In this document: positions 35,140 to 47,554 of the stretch, piece after piece
Numbering within the stretch: position 1 is the first letter of the stretch
Layout: each line of letters opens with the position of its first letter
DNA from: Mixophyes australis
Taxonomy: Eukaryota; Chordata; Amphibia; Anura; Limnodynastidae
NCBI GenBank assembly: GCA_036250195.1
Contig: JAVHZZ010000009.1
Span: forward strand, 42,313,824 to 42,377,823
Direction of reading: 5' to 3'
DNA length: 64,000 nucleotides
The notes under the pieces: generated by a model
Databases searched by the model: none
What the model was told of the DNA's origin: nothing
The model's input: the letters and a program-made list of their open reading frames with translations, nothing else
Position numbers and translations under genes: made by a program

Positions 35140-36150
35140 ACTTACCATTCATCAAACCAGTGCAATATGAAGCTTAACTGTCTTTTCAGCTATCTCCACA
35201 TGGATGTCCCAACACTACCTAAAAGCTCAACATATCCAAAGCAGAGCTTATTATCTTCCCTCCTCCTTTTAGAATCACCACCTCGCCTCAAATCTCCCTC
35301 ACTGTTAATAATAACCACTATTTCCTTAGTCTCCCAAACACACGGTTTTGGTGTCACACTTGACTCCGCCCTCTGCTTTGTTTCCCACATCCAGACTCTT
35401 TCCCAGTCCTGTCAATTCCACCTTAAAAACATTGCAGAATACACCCTTTTTTTTACTCAACATGCAACCAAAACTCTTATCCATTCTCTCATCATCTCCT
35501 GTCTTGAATACTGCAAACTCCAGCTATCTGGCATTCCCAACACACATATATCCACACTTTAATCCATCCTAAATGCTGCTGCATGACTGATCTTCCTATC
35601 ATCTCTCCACCACTTTGCAAATCACTACACTGGCTCCCTGTGTTCTCTACGGTCCAATTAAAATTACTCACCCTTACCTACACAGCCCTTGCATACATCT
35701 CAAATCTCATATCAAAATACTCTCCCTCCCGCCCTCTTAGGTCTACCTTTGATCTGCGCCTTGTCTCATCTCTGGTAACCACCTCTCACTCGCGCCTACA
35801 AGACTACTCCCATGCTGCTCCCTACTTATGGAATTCCCTTCCACGCCCAATCAGACTTTCCTACAACCTTCAAATCTTTAGACGTTCTCTAAAACCCATC
35901 TATTTTTTAAAGCTTACCTAATCCATGATGATACTGTTCACGCTAATACACCGTCACAGCTGTCCCAATCTCCACTCTAAGCCACATGAATGTAAGCTCT
36001 CTAATGAGCAGGGTCCTCCACACCCTTTGTTTCCATGTCTGCATTCATTTTGTCTGCCTTTTATGTCCTTGTTTTATGTATGTCCTGTTTTCCCTACTGT
36101 ATGGCGCTATGAAGCACTGTGGTGCCTTACAGATCTACAATATAAATAAT
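35140..36150 (+). mobile_element. L2/CR1-like LINE 3' part
   Basis: This is the best L2-like copy in the window. The frame 35122-35562 has HGFGVTLDSALCFVSHIQTL, then FHLKNIAEYTLFF and LIHSLIISCLEYCK. A second frame (35583-35921) gives KSLHWLPVF and ending APYLWNSLPRPIRLS. These are the thumb and C-terminal motifs of L2/CR1 reverse transcriptase. The 3' tail is GCACTGTGGTGCCTTACAGA with AATAATAAT. Stops at 35562 and 35582 disable it. Confidence 0.82.
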
Positions 36151-37633
36151 AATACCCACATATATGCACTGCAACAAAACATAATCTTGAAACATGGAGA
36201 TCCAAAAGACAACATGCCCCATTTAGAGTTGGGCAGACATAGACTTTTTAAAATACACATGTCCATACTGCGTGTATATGCATCCGTATCTAGATTTCTG
36301 CACATCTCAGACTTGTGGCCCTAGTAGTATCAAAGTGTTTCATAGTATGTTGAACCCAAGTATCTGGTAGCTGGGAGATGGCCAACTATTCACTGTTCAC
36401 AGTTCTAGTGACAGATTACCCTATCTATCTTACTAATAATTGAATACCCTAGCACCAGTACCTGTCTGCCTTTCTCTATACTTATTTTCCTACGAGAGAT
36501 CCTGCTTTCCCATGCCTTTATCACCTTCATCACTGGTCCCAACCGCTGCCTGCTCAAACAACATCAAAGTCTTCTTCATTTTATCAATCTTATCAATGTT
36601 TTCAGTTGTTAAAATAGATCCAGAAGCCTGGATTGCAAATTAGCAACTTCCCAGGATTACATATATAGCACATGATGCATTGCCAGTCATGGAATACACA
36701 CTGATTGTAAATTACCTAAGTTATTTTTACTTACTCTAGCATCTCAGCACTGAGTTTTAGATAATTAGTACTACATTACAGCCAAAGACATAACTACCAT
36801 AGTAGTAGGGATGCAGTTGCTCTGGGTCCCGCAACTGGTGGAAGCCCCTTCTCCCCTCACAAAGCTCCATTTGTATATGTATTTTTTTCACCCTTGGGCA
36901 GTTGCTATGGAGCCAACAAATGACTAGTTATGTCCCTAACTACAGCATATTAATATAGTAATATCAGACTACTTACAGCTACAAAGTAAAATTTGGAAAT
37001 AGATTAGAAAAAAATAAATAAATAAATTAAAAAAATTTTTAAGGACAGTTAAAAAAGATATATCTTGTTTTTCTACTTTCTTTGAATTTTGCCCTTGAAT
37101 TAAACCTGTGCATACATACGGCAATTGGCAGGAATATAAAAGTTCACACAGTTTTGCACTTAAGATGTAGTTTTATTTAGAATGAGCAAACATATTATTA
37201 AATTAAATTTTTTAAAGACAAATCTGCAAAGAAAATCATTAGTCTGTCATGATCGGGTGCCTATGTTATTATAGATAGGGTAGGTTAGTGTTCTCTAATC
37301 AGTTTTACAAAAACACAAAATATATTTTCCTGTCTCTATTATTTATTTGAGTTACACCCTTATCAGTGCCCAACACTGGCCCAGGGCACACTAAGGACAG
37401 CAGTCACTTGTTTTAGTATTGACACTTCTACTGCCTTAATAGGAAGTCAATTGGTCAAATCATGTAGAGAACACATTCTATCAATGAACCAGTATTTGTT
37501 TTGTAATTTGTGTAAAATAGATAACATCTATTTCTTACTTTAATTTATGTAAATTCTGAGAATGTAAAATGGGGGTTCGACTATATTGTATTCAATATAG
37601 AATTTAATTTCACCATCTTTTTTGGTTTTATAG
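36151..37633. other. Intron before exon F
   Basis: No transposon protein or exon seen. It ends in TTTTTGGTTTTATAG, a good acceptor. Confidence 0.55.
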
Positions 37634-37705
37634 AAAATTATCTGCACAGGAAGACGGAAATGGTATCCTCTCCCAGAAGCACTTTGCTGTATCAAAAGGT
37701 GTGAG
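37634..37705 (+). CDS. PAPPA: Pappalysin exon F: end of CCP5
   Basis: This 72-nt exon, phase 0 to 0, gives 24 codons: KIICTGRRKWYPLPEALCCI then KRCE. It finishes CCP5 with its Trp and final Cys and leads into the Lin-12/Notch repeat. A Cys-Cys pair is present where I would expect a single Cys in the family, so one cysteine may be unpaired or bonded differently. Because both borders are phase 0, skipping this exon would keep frame. A palindromic MITE lies 110 nt downstream. Confidence 0.88.
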
Positions 37706-37814
37706 GTAGGTCTCTGAGTTAATATGAACCAACTAAAAAGTGAGTCTTGACTAAATGACTGTACAAGAAGAGGAAAGAAAAGAAGATTGCAAGTGGTGCT
37801 TACAGGGTGTAAAG

Positions 37815-37990
37815 GTATTAAGAAAGATTATTACGGTAATAGTGCGCGGAAAAAACGTTACTACGGTAATTTTCTCGCTGGATTTCAGCTCGCAGCTCCC
37901 TGAGCCTCGAGCTGAAATCCAGCTAACTACTACCGTAATAACGCTAGTAGTTTTTACGCAGCGGGATTTCATAACAATTGAATACCCCCC
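37815..37990. mobile_element. PIF/Harbinger-type palindromic MITE, left end lost
   Basis: It shares TTACGGTAATAGTGCGCG and the foldback GCTGGATTTCAGCTCGCAG / GAGCTGAAATCCAGC with 13853-14074. The right end is CAATTGAATACCCCCC, followed by TAT. The left terminus is missing. Confidence 0.75.
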
Positions 37991-38491
37991 TATGAATTTT
38001 ATATTTATATATTTCTAAATTCATTATAGAGGAAACGTTTAATATTTTATAATTTGGTGTCTTTTGTGAGTGATACTTGGGTGTAATAATTATAAGGCAT
38101 CAACATGTCTGTGTTACTAAATGTTAGTGAACCTGGATACGGAGTAAGATAAATTAACGTGATGACAACATTTTTAAACAAAAGGTGAAGTGAGATTATT
38201 TGATTTATTTTGGCTATCTTGTTTGGTTAAGAAGGGAAAGGTAGACATTAACAATTATAAAATAGTGGGTAAACAAGAAAAAGGACAGTTTGGAAAAAGA
38301 CAGACCACGTCTGTGTATTTGCCTAATAATTGTTGCAATATTTTCTATAATATAATTTTTATACGAGTTTCTATGTTTTTTTTTACTACTTTACCTAACT
38401 AAGAGAGTAATAGTCTTAAACGATGAATGAGGTGACTCCATCTTTAGTTAAAAAGATTAGGGATAGGATAGTTGTGTATATAATATACTTA

Positions 38492-38650
38492 GGGGGGAAT
38501 TCAATTGGCCGCCTTACTTTTTCAAGTAACGCGTCCTGCGCACTATTACCATTATTACGGTAATAGTACACGTAATTACCGTTATTACCGTTTTAATAAC
38601 GGTAATATGTTTAATAAGGCGGTACTTCGGGGGGGAATTGAATTCCCCTC
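38492..38650. mobile_element. PIF/Harbinger-type MITE with TTA TSD
   Basis: This 159-bp element runs from GGGGGGAATTCAATTGGCC to GAATTGAATTCCCCTC. TTA lies at 38489-38491 and 38651-38653. Its core is a run of TTACCGTTATTACGG-like inverted units. It lies about 105 nt before exon G. Confidence 0.8.
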
Positions 38651-38754
38651 TTAGAGTAGCTTTCAAACTATTTTCTTTTATATTTTGAGTTTAAATAATA
38701 ATAATAGAGTAACAGTTTGTAGTTCAAATATGTTTTTCCTCCTGTTTCTTACAG

Positions 38755-38853
38755 CCATTCATTGCAGACAATTATTGTGACGGTGGGAACAACTGGGCTT
38801 TCTGTGACTATGATGGGGGAGATTGCTGTGCCTCCACTGTTAAGACAAAGATG
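38755..38853 (+). CDS. PAPPA: Pappalysin exon G: Lin-12/Notch repeat 3
   Basis: This 99-nt exon, phase 0 to 0, begins PFIADNYCDGGNNWAFCDYD and continues GGDCCASTVKTKM. The CX(n)CXYDGGDCC pattern is a Lin-12/Notch repeat (LNR), a calcium-binding module. In PAPP-A, LNR3 works with LNR1 and LNR2 near the catalytic domain to set specificity for IGFBP-4. STVKTK after the LNR is closer to PAPPA as I recall it than to PAPPA2. Being phase-symmetric, the exon could be skipped without frameshift, which would remove the whole LNR. Confidence 0.93.
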
Positions 38854-40321
38854 GTAAGATCATACATTTATATATCTGAAATCTGTTTTTGCAAATAGGT
38901 GTAAATTGATATTGAAGCACTGTGTACCTGTGTTCTTAAACTTAACTTCCTCACTAAAACAAATTTCCACAGAGTACAGTAATTTGGATGTTTGTTTCAT
39001 CCTCATATTCATTCTCCATCTGGGCGTAATGAGCCACTCTGTTTGTGCTCTTTAATAGGTTTAAACTAATATTCAAATAAAATGCATAGCTCAACTGCCC
39101 CTTTGCTCATTTTCTAAAACTGGCTCCCCATTACCTGACGCTGAGAGGCAAATTGTGCCATGACAGCTTAATGCTCATAGCCATATTTTAGAGTTTCTCT
39201 TTCATTTTTAGTTTTTTCTCAGTCTCAAACTTTAACATGATTGGTTCTTGGTATTGGTTCTATATTTCGAGAATATGGGAAGGTCAAGTGTTAATGTTTG
39301 ACATCCCTCCACACTTCCAGGATGCTTTTGATGTGCAACCTTCTTCCTCTGTAGAACTCTGTGGCCCAACATCATCCAAGTCCCATGTGTATAAAAGAAA
39401 GACATGTATCACACCAGTAATTTAAAAAGAACATAGAGTTATTTTGCTGGCAAACATAGTACAGCAAAACAACCATCTGATCATGTCTAGTAGACACAAT
39501 TCTGCAACCCTAGCCCTGTCACTGTATAGTTTAGACAAATCCAGGCCTGCTATGGGTCCAACAAAGAGACTTTTCTCCAGAGTTAAAAAAAATGAACAAA
39601 AGATTGTTATTGTAAAATCATTCAACACCTTAAGGATTATTGCGCCTTATGGGTGGGAAATGTTATAAGTAGCCAACACCCCCTTGCTCCCCCTTATCTG
39701 AACCACGAACTGAGTCCCCCATCCTATACTCTTGGAGGTGCTTGAAGAGCTCAGACCCCAACCCCAATAAACAGCCTTTAGTAACAGACCTCATGTTGCT
39801 CCAGGCTGTTTATTAGCAATTATTGGTGCACCATTGCACGGGTAGACTGAAGCAGCAGTTTGAAGGGGCAGACAGTAAAGATCTGCAGCAGCAGATTTGT
39901 ACCCTACTTTGTAGGGGCCTGATTTATTCAGGAACCCTAATAGTACAGATTGGTGTCCCAGAGGAGGGGACCCACAGGTTATGTAAGGGGCAGTAAAGAA
40001 TTTTTTACCAAAAAGGTGAATTATCCTTTAAAATTAAATGTCCTTTTGTATCTCCTGTTTTCACAAATATTGCACTGTATAATTTCTGACAGTTTACTAA
40101 AGCAGTATTAAAATTAAAGATTGAATACATAGATTCATTGAATACATCCATACATTTAACAGTATTAGGAATTGCTGCACTTCCTAAATATTTTTTTTTT
40201 CGTGCTGCTTGGACATGGGAGTGGAGCTATCCCTAACTCTGTGGAATAATAGATTACAAGGAAAGAGAGTATTCTAAGCGCACTTGGAACGTAGATGTTG
40301 TGTGTGTGAGTTGTGATATGG
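38854..40321. other. Intron G-H, first part
   Basis: No recognised exon or complete repeat. Open frames under 75 codons appear to be chance. Confidence 0.5.
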
Positions 40322-40622
40322 GATGAGTTGAGCTTAATTAGTAACTTTTCATCTGGGCAAAACTATGTTGTATTGGAGGGGAAGATAAGTTTAAAATGTG
40401 GGGACAGGTTTATAATTGGGGTAGGACATGTCCTAGATCAACTTCAAATGTCAGTGTAAAAATAAAACTATCAAGTATTTGTGTGCTACATGAAAAAATA
40501 GCTGGTATTTAACTTATGTGCAATATAATAAACTAATTTACACCCGTTGCATTGTAACATGGTTTTCTCTAGGAGAAAACTTCCTAATTTTTTTGCCTTA
40601 CTTTCCTTAATGAATCAAGCCC
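40322..40622. mobile_element. Diverged palindromic MITE, related to 18487-18814
   Basis: The right end CCTTAATGAATCAAGCCC and the internal ATTTAACTTATGTGCAATAT plus ACATGGTTTTCTCTAGGAG match the family. The left end is eroded. Confidence 0.55.
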
Positions 40623-41600
40623 GATGTGTTACAAAAACAAAAACAAAAGACAACCAAAGTAAGGTGATCATAGAAAGTGTATTGGCAAAAATAGTGTACC
40701 AAAAATCATTATCAATAAGGTGCAAGCAATGTCCCAAGCAATCGGTATGGTGAACAAAGTCAGTGTGCTGAGTGGGACAAAGTGTTACAATGTCCAAACA
40801 GAACAGATGGATAACTCTGCTACTGGCACAGTGAGTCAGTTTTCTATAGCATGGAACAATTTGTTTTATTATTTTTCAAAACTGCATGATCAGTACACTT
40901 GAAGCTGCATTATATTCACTGACTGTAGTGTGAAATCAGGTAAAACGGATTAAGAACAAAGAATGATATAGGGATTAGTGTTAGAAATAGGAGTAATTTA
41001 TTCTGTGTTTGGAAACCCAAAAAACGAAAACTGCTGACTTGTGCAATTTACATCGTTAACAAGTATTATTGATGCTGTTGATTGTAGAATTTTAGAAGTC
41101 AGAATTTTGCCCTTACTAGTTGTGAACCACGTGCTTTTCAATTATGTTATTACATTGGAGTTTAGTTTTTTTATGTCATTGATCAAAGCAGGCAATAAAA
41201 TTTGTGCCAGTTAGCAAAATTTTAAATCACCTGCATCTGTAAGTATCCTCTTAGCTTCCAAGCATGTCAAAACGGCTTCTTTCGCTGGGAGAGACAGATT
41301 AAAGCATGATCATTTTCACAGGGACCAAATATCAGCGTTTACTACCAGCATTGGATTTGTTTTTATTAAACATCTTTCTGCGAGGGTGTATATGCTGGAA
41401 TTGGTTTGCAAAGGGATTCCGCATAGACAATGATAAATGAGAAACAGAATACATTCTTCAGTTCCAGAAATCTCCATTCTTCAGGACCACACAGTAATCT
41501 ACAGATGTGACAGAATCATGCAAGTGAAGAGACTTTCTGGTCTGAATATACATTGCTTCTTATCTCAGTCTTTCTGTTTGCATTTGAAGTGAAAGTTAAC

Positions 41601-42458
41601 CATACTTGCCAACTGTCCTGGAATGTCCAGCAGACTTTCGGATTCCGGTTAGGTCTCCTGGACTCCTGGGAGAGCTGGCAATTCTCCCACATCAGTGGGC
41701 AGATTTTCATCATCATCATCATCATCAACATTTATTTATATAGCCAACAGATTCCGTAGAGCTTTACAGTTGGAAACTTACATTAATAAGACAATACTGG
41801 GTAATACATACAGACAGAGAGGTAAGAGAACCCTGCTCGCAAGCTTACAATCTATAGGACAATGGAAGTTTGAAACACAAGGGCATGTGCTACATCATAT
41901 TGCTCAATGGACCAGCTAGAATGCAAAGGTAAAAGTAGTGAGTGGGCTGTGTGTGTGGCAATGTTGGTCAGAGGGTTGTTGTCTTGCGTTAGCTGTGTAG
42001 AGGATGGTAATAGGGTAATCTAGGGTATTAAGATGGTAATTTAGGAATATCAGAACCTTGTCTGAAGAGGTGGGTTTTCAGTGAACACTTGAAGCTTTGA
42101 AGACTAGAGGAAAGTCTTATTGTGCGAGGGAGGGAATTCCACAAAGTGGGTGCAGCATGGAAATAATCCTGTAACCGAGAATGGGAGGTTGTGATGAGAG
42201 TGGAAGAGAGACGTAGATCTTGTGCAGAATGGAGGTGTCGAGTAGGGAGATATTTTGAGACAAGTGAGGATGATCCTCCATTATGCAATTCTCTGGGAAT
42301 TGCATCATTTTGGTCCATCCCCCATGATAAAATGACACGTTTGTATCATTATGTCACAGGGCAGGGCCAAAATGACGAAATTCACCGATCCCCACCCCCT
42401 TACGTCTGCCTCTCCCCGAGACTCCAGGAGGCCAACTTGGAAAGGTTGGCAAATATGA
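41601..42458. mobile_element. CATACTTGCCAAC-family element split by an L2 tail
   Basis: The left part 41601-41696 starts CATACTTGCCAACTGTCCTGG. The right part runs from about 42271 to 42458 and ends GGTTGGCAAATATG. The flanks AAGTTAAC and ATGTTGAC match at 6 of 8 positions, a decayed 8-bp duplication. An antisense L2 3' end sits between the halves. Confidence 0.7.
41697..42270 (-). mobile_element. L2-like LINE 3' end, antisense, nested
   Basis: It opens with (ATC)n and AACATTTATTTATATAGCC, the inverse of the L2 tail. The minus strand encodes APTLWNSLPRTIRLSSSLQS and FKCSLKTHLFRQ, the terminal L2/CR1 motif. It is homologous throughout to 10111-10690. Confidence 0.82.
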
Positions 42459-44423
42459 TGTTGACATCTTGGTATCCAGGAGATAAGAAATGAATTCATA
42501 AATATGTTTGTTTTATGTACTACATATTTATTTCAAGATGACATACTGCTGAGAGAATAGTTGTATTTAAGATTCTGGGGCCCTGGTGCAAAATTTCCTG
42601 AAGTGCAGCCTCTGATGATGATTTTGTTGTCAGACGCATTTAGTCTGCTAGTAACATAGTTGTTGCATAAATGTATTGTCATTTCCATTCTATATTTTTT
42701 AATGTCTTTCTCCTTAACTAGCAACATGCTCAGTGTTGCCACTCTGAGCCTTTTCAAGATGCAGCTTGTCTGGGGAATTCAAAAAATGATTGAATTGGAT
42801 GGCAGTGAACATATACTGCCATTCATTATTATAGCTCTGGCGATCACATAGAAAACTGTCAGTGTGGCACATGAATATAATTATCTGGCAATCAGTTTTC
42901 ATGGAGCCACCCTGCAGTCCAGTCATTAACCGGGATCACCTTGTGTATGCAGCACAGCATTGAGGGACTACAACTTCAGAAGGATGGGGGTATTAAGGTT
43001 GGGGATTTTACCATTCTATTAGCCTAGAGAAGACACATTCTTAGTCACATTGCAGTGTGACAACTCACATAGTTATCTTTCTGCTGGTGAGGGCACCACA
43101 AATTACAGAATAATACTTGCAATGGACATAATTGTTTTGTTCAATCACCATCACTTCAGTGGTTCTCTGGCTCTTGTACTGCGAAGAGGACAATACATAG
43201 GTAATAATCTTTTCTTTACTTTTACTGTCGGTCAAACAAGCTGTGGAGTATTGGGAGAGGAGGAAGTCATTCTCTAATGGATTTGGTGGGGAAGGAGAAA
43301 ACTGTGTATGTTTTAGGGATGTGATGATGTGGGGGGAAGGCTGTTTACATGTTTACAGTAAAATTGTGTTTTTTTTAAATAAACTATGTGACCCATATAT
43401 TGCTAAAAAAGTAAATAAATAGTAAAAAGCAAAATAAAAATAAACTACAGTAGCATGACAGGTTACCAAGGGCATAGATTATCTGCAAGGGTCACATAGC
43501 CAATGGCGCACAGCAGATAGTAGAAGCAGAGGACACAACACATGGAATCTAGTTATACACAAATAGATGTATTTTGGTTATGAAGTCAATATATTTGGTA
43601 AACAATAATTAACAACTCTAGATTAACCCTGTACCTCTCCAAAACAGTGCTTAAACCAAAGGGGAGGAATCTGGCATCATGTTACAGGAGTGAATATGCA
43701 ACCTCGGACCATCAATGTTATTCCTATGTCACCCACGTTGGGGGTCTGATCCTGCCACCTGGTCACATGGGGAAGCCCAAGATGAACTTAGTGAAAGGTT
43801 GACCTCTAGGATTCTGCTATCACACGAGACATGCCCCATTGTGAGAGTGATAAGAAAATAAAATATTATAATGGTAATTTAAAAATGTACCTTCCATGGT
43901 AAGAAGAATAAAAAGATAAAGCCTAAAAGCAAGTCTTTAAAAATCTCTCTCTCTCCCATACACACACACTAAAATAGGGATACATTTTAATTATGGCCTG
44001 CAGAGGTACACAAAACTAATAAAGTTGGCATATTCAGCATTCCTATACTACAAATGTAAAAAGTCACAGAATAAATCTTGAGTTGTACATCTAGGATAAC
44101 ACTAATTGTGTCGAAAAATAATTTCAATTATAAGCTCCACAATGACAATATTATCTGATCGTATTGTACTGAAGAATATGTAATAATAATAATCCCCACT
44201 TTCAAGGAAGTAGAGCAGAATGCTTAGCAAAAATATTTTAACAATATACTGGATATATTTTAAAATGACAAATATGGAATACAGGTGGCTACATTAGAGT
44301 GTCTATATAGCTACATGTCCTGCTACAATGTTTATATTTTAACACGAAAATGCACTATTGAGTTTTTCAATCATAAATCATAAATTGAACCAAATGATTG
44401 TTTTTCTCTTGTGTTCTCTGCAG
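42459..44423. other. Intron G-H, last part
   Basis: No exon or named repeat recognised. It ends TTTTTCTCTTGTGTTCTCTGCAG, a strong acceptor. Confidence 0.55.
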
Positions 44424-44528
44424 GTGATTCCATTTCCTGCAGGATGTGATGTACAAGAGAAGTGTGCATGCTTGGACCCCAATGCAAAGGAGAACATTCC
44501 GAATACTCAAAGCCCCAGCCTTGGATAG
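44424..44528 (+). CDS. PAPPA: Pappalysin last exon H: C-terminal tail and stop
   Basis: 34 codons plus TAG at 44526-44528. It begins VIPFPAGCDVQEKCACLDPN and ends SPSLG. The Cys pattern CX5CXC is the family's C-terminal signature. CAC before a DP motif resembles PAPPA (as recalled) more than PAPPA2, whereas the VIPF start is like both. Acceptor CTCTGCAG is strong. The start of this coding part is fixed by phase 0 from exon G. Confidence 0.92.
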   Translation: MIPFPAGCDVQEKCACLDPNAKENIPNTQSPSLG

Positions 44529-44684
44529 CATTGTGTATGACTGGCAAAACCACAATCAAAGGCAGACTGGAGAACACACTTCATTCCCTCTGTTTCTTTT
44601 ACATTAGCTGCTGAACTGGATAGTGTTTCTCTACCAGGAATCATTATATATGAACCAGTCTGAACTTTTTTTTTTTTTAATAAA
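44529..44684 (+). other. PAPPA: Pappalysin 3' UTR to first poly(A) signal
   Basis: The first AATAAA after the stop is at 44679-44684, following a run of T. This would give an unusually short 3' UTR of about 170 nt. Mammalian PAPPA mRNAs have multi-kilobase 3' UTRs, so later signals may be used as well. Confidence 0.55.
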
Positions 44685-47179
44685 TGAAGAACTGGGAATT
44701 CTGAATCAAGATTTTATTGCCATAGAGAACAAACACAGAAATCAGATATGCGTTGAGTTGTGGTATGGCCAGAAGAAGACAAAATACAAGCCATAAACAA
44801 GTTTTTTGTCCAGCTAGCTAGACTGGATAGTCCAGTCCTCCTTTTCCCTCACAGATGGTTAGAGCTAATTTGTTGAAGACTTCAAATGGAGTGACTGGTG
44901 AATCTTCAATATGATGTCTAGCTTTGCTGTCAATGCAAGCTTTAGTGTTTCTTTATCCATCAAAACCTCGAGCTGTGCACTTTTCCTGTTGGAAGGTCTG
45001 TTAGGATGACATCTACCTGCCTTATAACAGACATTTATGATTTGTCCCATTGCCACCAAAACCCAACTCTAGTTGTTTGAGCGTAACTGTTGCTGCTATT
45101 CCTGCTGCTATATCCCATACAGCCATTTTTCCTTACTGTGTCAGGTCAAGTTGAAATCAACCCAAACAACCAGTCTGCCTTAAATCTTGTCTTCAGCCTG
45201 AAATTACACCCTCAGGCTTCGTCCTTATAAACAAATCACAGGGACCAAACTAGAACCTATCATGAGATAGGTTTATACCTCGTGGTAAAGTCTAGCATAG
45301 GGCTCGGATATCTGAGATTATTCATTTTGCAAAAAGTACAGAGATCAGAATAGACTGCATTCAAAGGAGACTTCTGCTAACATCTAGTCATTAATGTACT
45401 TGTCTTTTAAATAATCTATAGGATTTAACAGGTTTTGTCAGTATTATATTTTACGATCAATCCATAGAAAAAAAATCTTTCCGTGAATGTTAATGCCATT
45501 CATGGATGGGTATTCCTGCTCATTCTTGGAAACACACTGCCCTTTCTTAATTTCCATTATCAAGGTTTCTTTTTTTTCCCCCTTTTAACCATTATAGAAG
45601 AATTGTATAGTTCATGTTTGTCATATGTGTTTGTGGGTGCTGTGTTCTAGCTATTTTCATATAAATTAATTAGACTTATGTGAAATATAATATATATACA
45701 TTGGAGATTCAGAATTCTCAAGCAGACCAGTAGATGATAAGGCTACAATGAAAAAAACATGTTCAATAAGTAGCTTATACGTTTGGTCTCCTTTTGTTTT
45801 GTGATAGCCTGAACAGCACACCGAGAAATATTCTTGGCGGGCCAGTCTTGCATAGCAATGCTTATTGTATATACTGCTGAACAGTCTCAATTGGGGTTCA
45901 TATGCAAAATCACATTTTATGCAGGATAGATCATATTTTTGTGCTGCTGCTAAAAGAAGAGTGTTCATTTTTTAAAGCACTATGCTGGCACAAAAAATGG
46001 GTCTGAAGATGTCTAAGGAACAGAGATCTTTTGGAAAAGAGATTGGATTGTCCTGTGTTTAAGATCCCTGAAGGATTAGGGCATTCCCTGAGGGTGTTTT
46101 TTTAGAGCAGGTTTCAGCTACCTCCCTTCTGGTTTCAATTTCACTGGCTTGAAACTGTCAGTTTTGTTTTAGTTCGTTTTCCTGTGTTTTTTTTAAAAAA
46201 ACAAAAACAAGTTACAAAAATCATTTGTTTGTGGCTGATAATGAGTGATCATTTTTATTTAAACTGCACGGTCCAAAATGAGATGCAAAATATATGGTTT
46301 AAAGGGACGTAATGTAACTAGTTGCAAACTAGAGAGCTACAACCACACTGCCCAGGTGGCATTGGCTTACACTATGATTATTAGTCTTGTGTATTAACAT
46401 CTTTCCCAGTGCGTGAGATTTATTATTAAGTGTGTGATTGTGCTTATCTTAGAAAAAAATGGACACAAGTAGTTGTTTGTTACCAGTATTTCATTAAACA
46501 CTAGTTACTGCATTTAGAATCTTACTATAGCCATATCCATTGATTCTCCAGAACGCTGCTAGTAGCTTACAAAAGAAAGCAGATTACTCAAAACCCACCT
46601 ATTTACTGCAATGCCATTTTGTCATAGGCACAAACCAACTACTGCACTCAACTAATCTGTCTTTCAATATTTACTCATTAAATAGGCTCTACGCACTTGT
46701 CTTGTATCTGATTAAAATGCTTCAGAATGCAAAACTTAAATATTTAAAGAACAAAAATGTTGGGGATGGTAGGAAAATAAGTGTTATTCTAAAACAAGAA
46801 TTTAATTAGACAGTAGAGGTGAGCACACAGACCATTTAAATACCTGAATAAGTGTTGGAAGTGAATACATCAAACTATGTATTTATAATATGCAAAACTG
46901 CACAATTGCTCTTTTGCTGAGCATTCCACTAATTTATGTTTTACTAATTTGCAAATTATTTGCAAAAATCCATTGACAAACAAATGCAGTACCTGACAAA
47001 GGGATTAAATCCCCTTGTTTCAAATGTTGCTGGATTAGATTATTGTCAGCAGATCATTGAAAAAAACAAAAAAAAACTGACCCATGCGTATTAATATTTG
47101 GCAGTGGTGCTTATTGCTACAGTACCAGTATTAGAACATTTGGGGTTTTTTTCACCCATTCCTCTTGACAGATTTAATC
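44685..47179. other. PAPPA: Downstream flank or long 3' UTR
   Basis: No gene or full transposon recognised. A short L2-like phrase (LQNAASSLQKKADYSKPTY) appears at 46540-46610 on the plus strand. May be transcribed as extended 3' UTR. Confidence 0.4.
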
Positions 47180-47530
47180 CAGTTTATTTATATTTCTTGG
47201 ACAGTGCAAGTCGACCACAATCTTCTAATTCTGCCACAGATTATCGATAGAGTGGAGATTGGTACTTTGAGTGGGCCACAAGGACATTTAGCTTTTATCC
47301 TTGAATGGCCACAATGTAGATTTGGCCCTGTACTTGGAATCATTCTCATGGTGAATTTTATTCTAATCTTAAATTTCTTAACAGACTGAAACAAATTACC
47401 TTGCTATGTTTCTATGTACCGTTCGGAATCTATTTATCCTTCAGTTCTAACAAGTTTTCCTGTCCATGCTGATGTAAAGGATCCCCACAGCAGGTGGCTG
47501 CAGATACCTTAAACAGTGTAGATTATGTTT
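47180..47530 (-). pseudogene. Decayed Tc1-like transposase fragment
   Basis: Minus-strand pieces resemble Tc1 transposase: NLLELKDK, and KLNVLVAHSKYQSPLYR in the place of the usual [16 protein letters not shown]. Stops and frame jumps are many and the termini are gone. Confidence 0.45.
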
Positions 47531-47554
47531 CTTGGCAAATTGGTAGTGCTAGAT

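Noticed and set aside
4627..44528. PAPPA2 as the identity of the host gene
   Set aside because: The STVKTK and CAC-DP features and the basic CCP3 patch fit PAPPA better from memory. PAPPA2 is not excluded without alignment or synteny.
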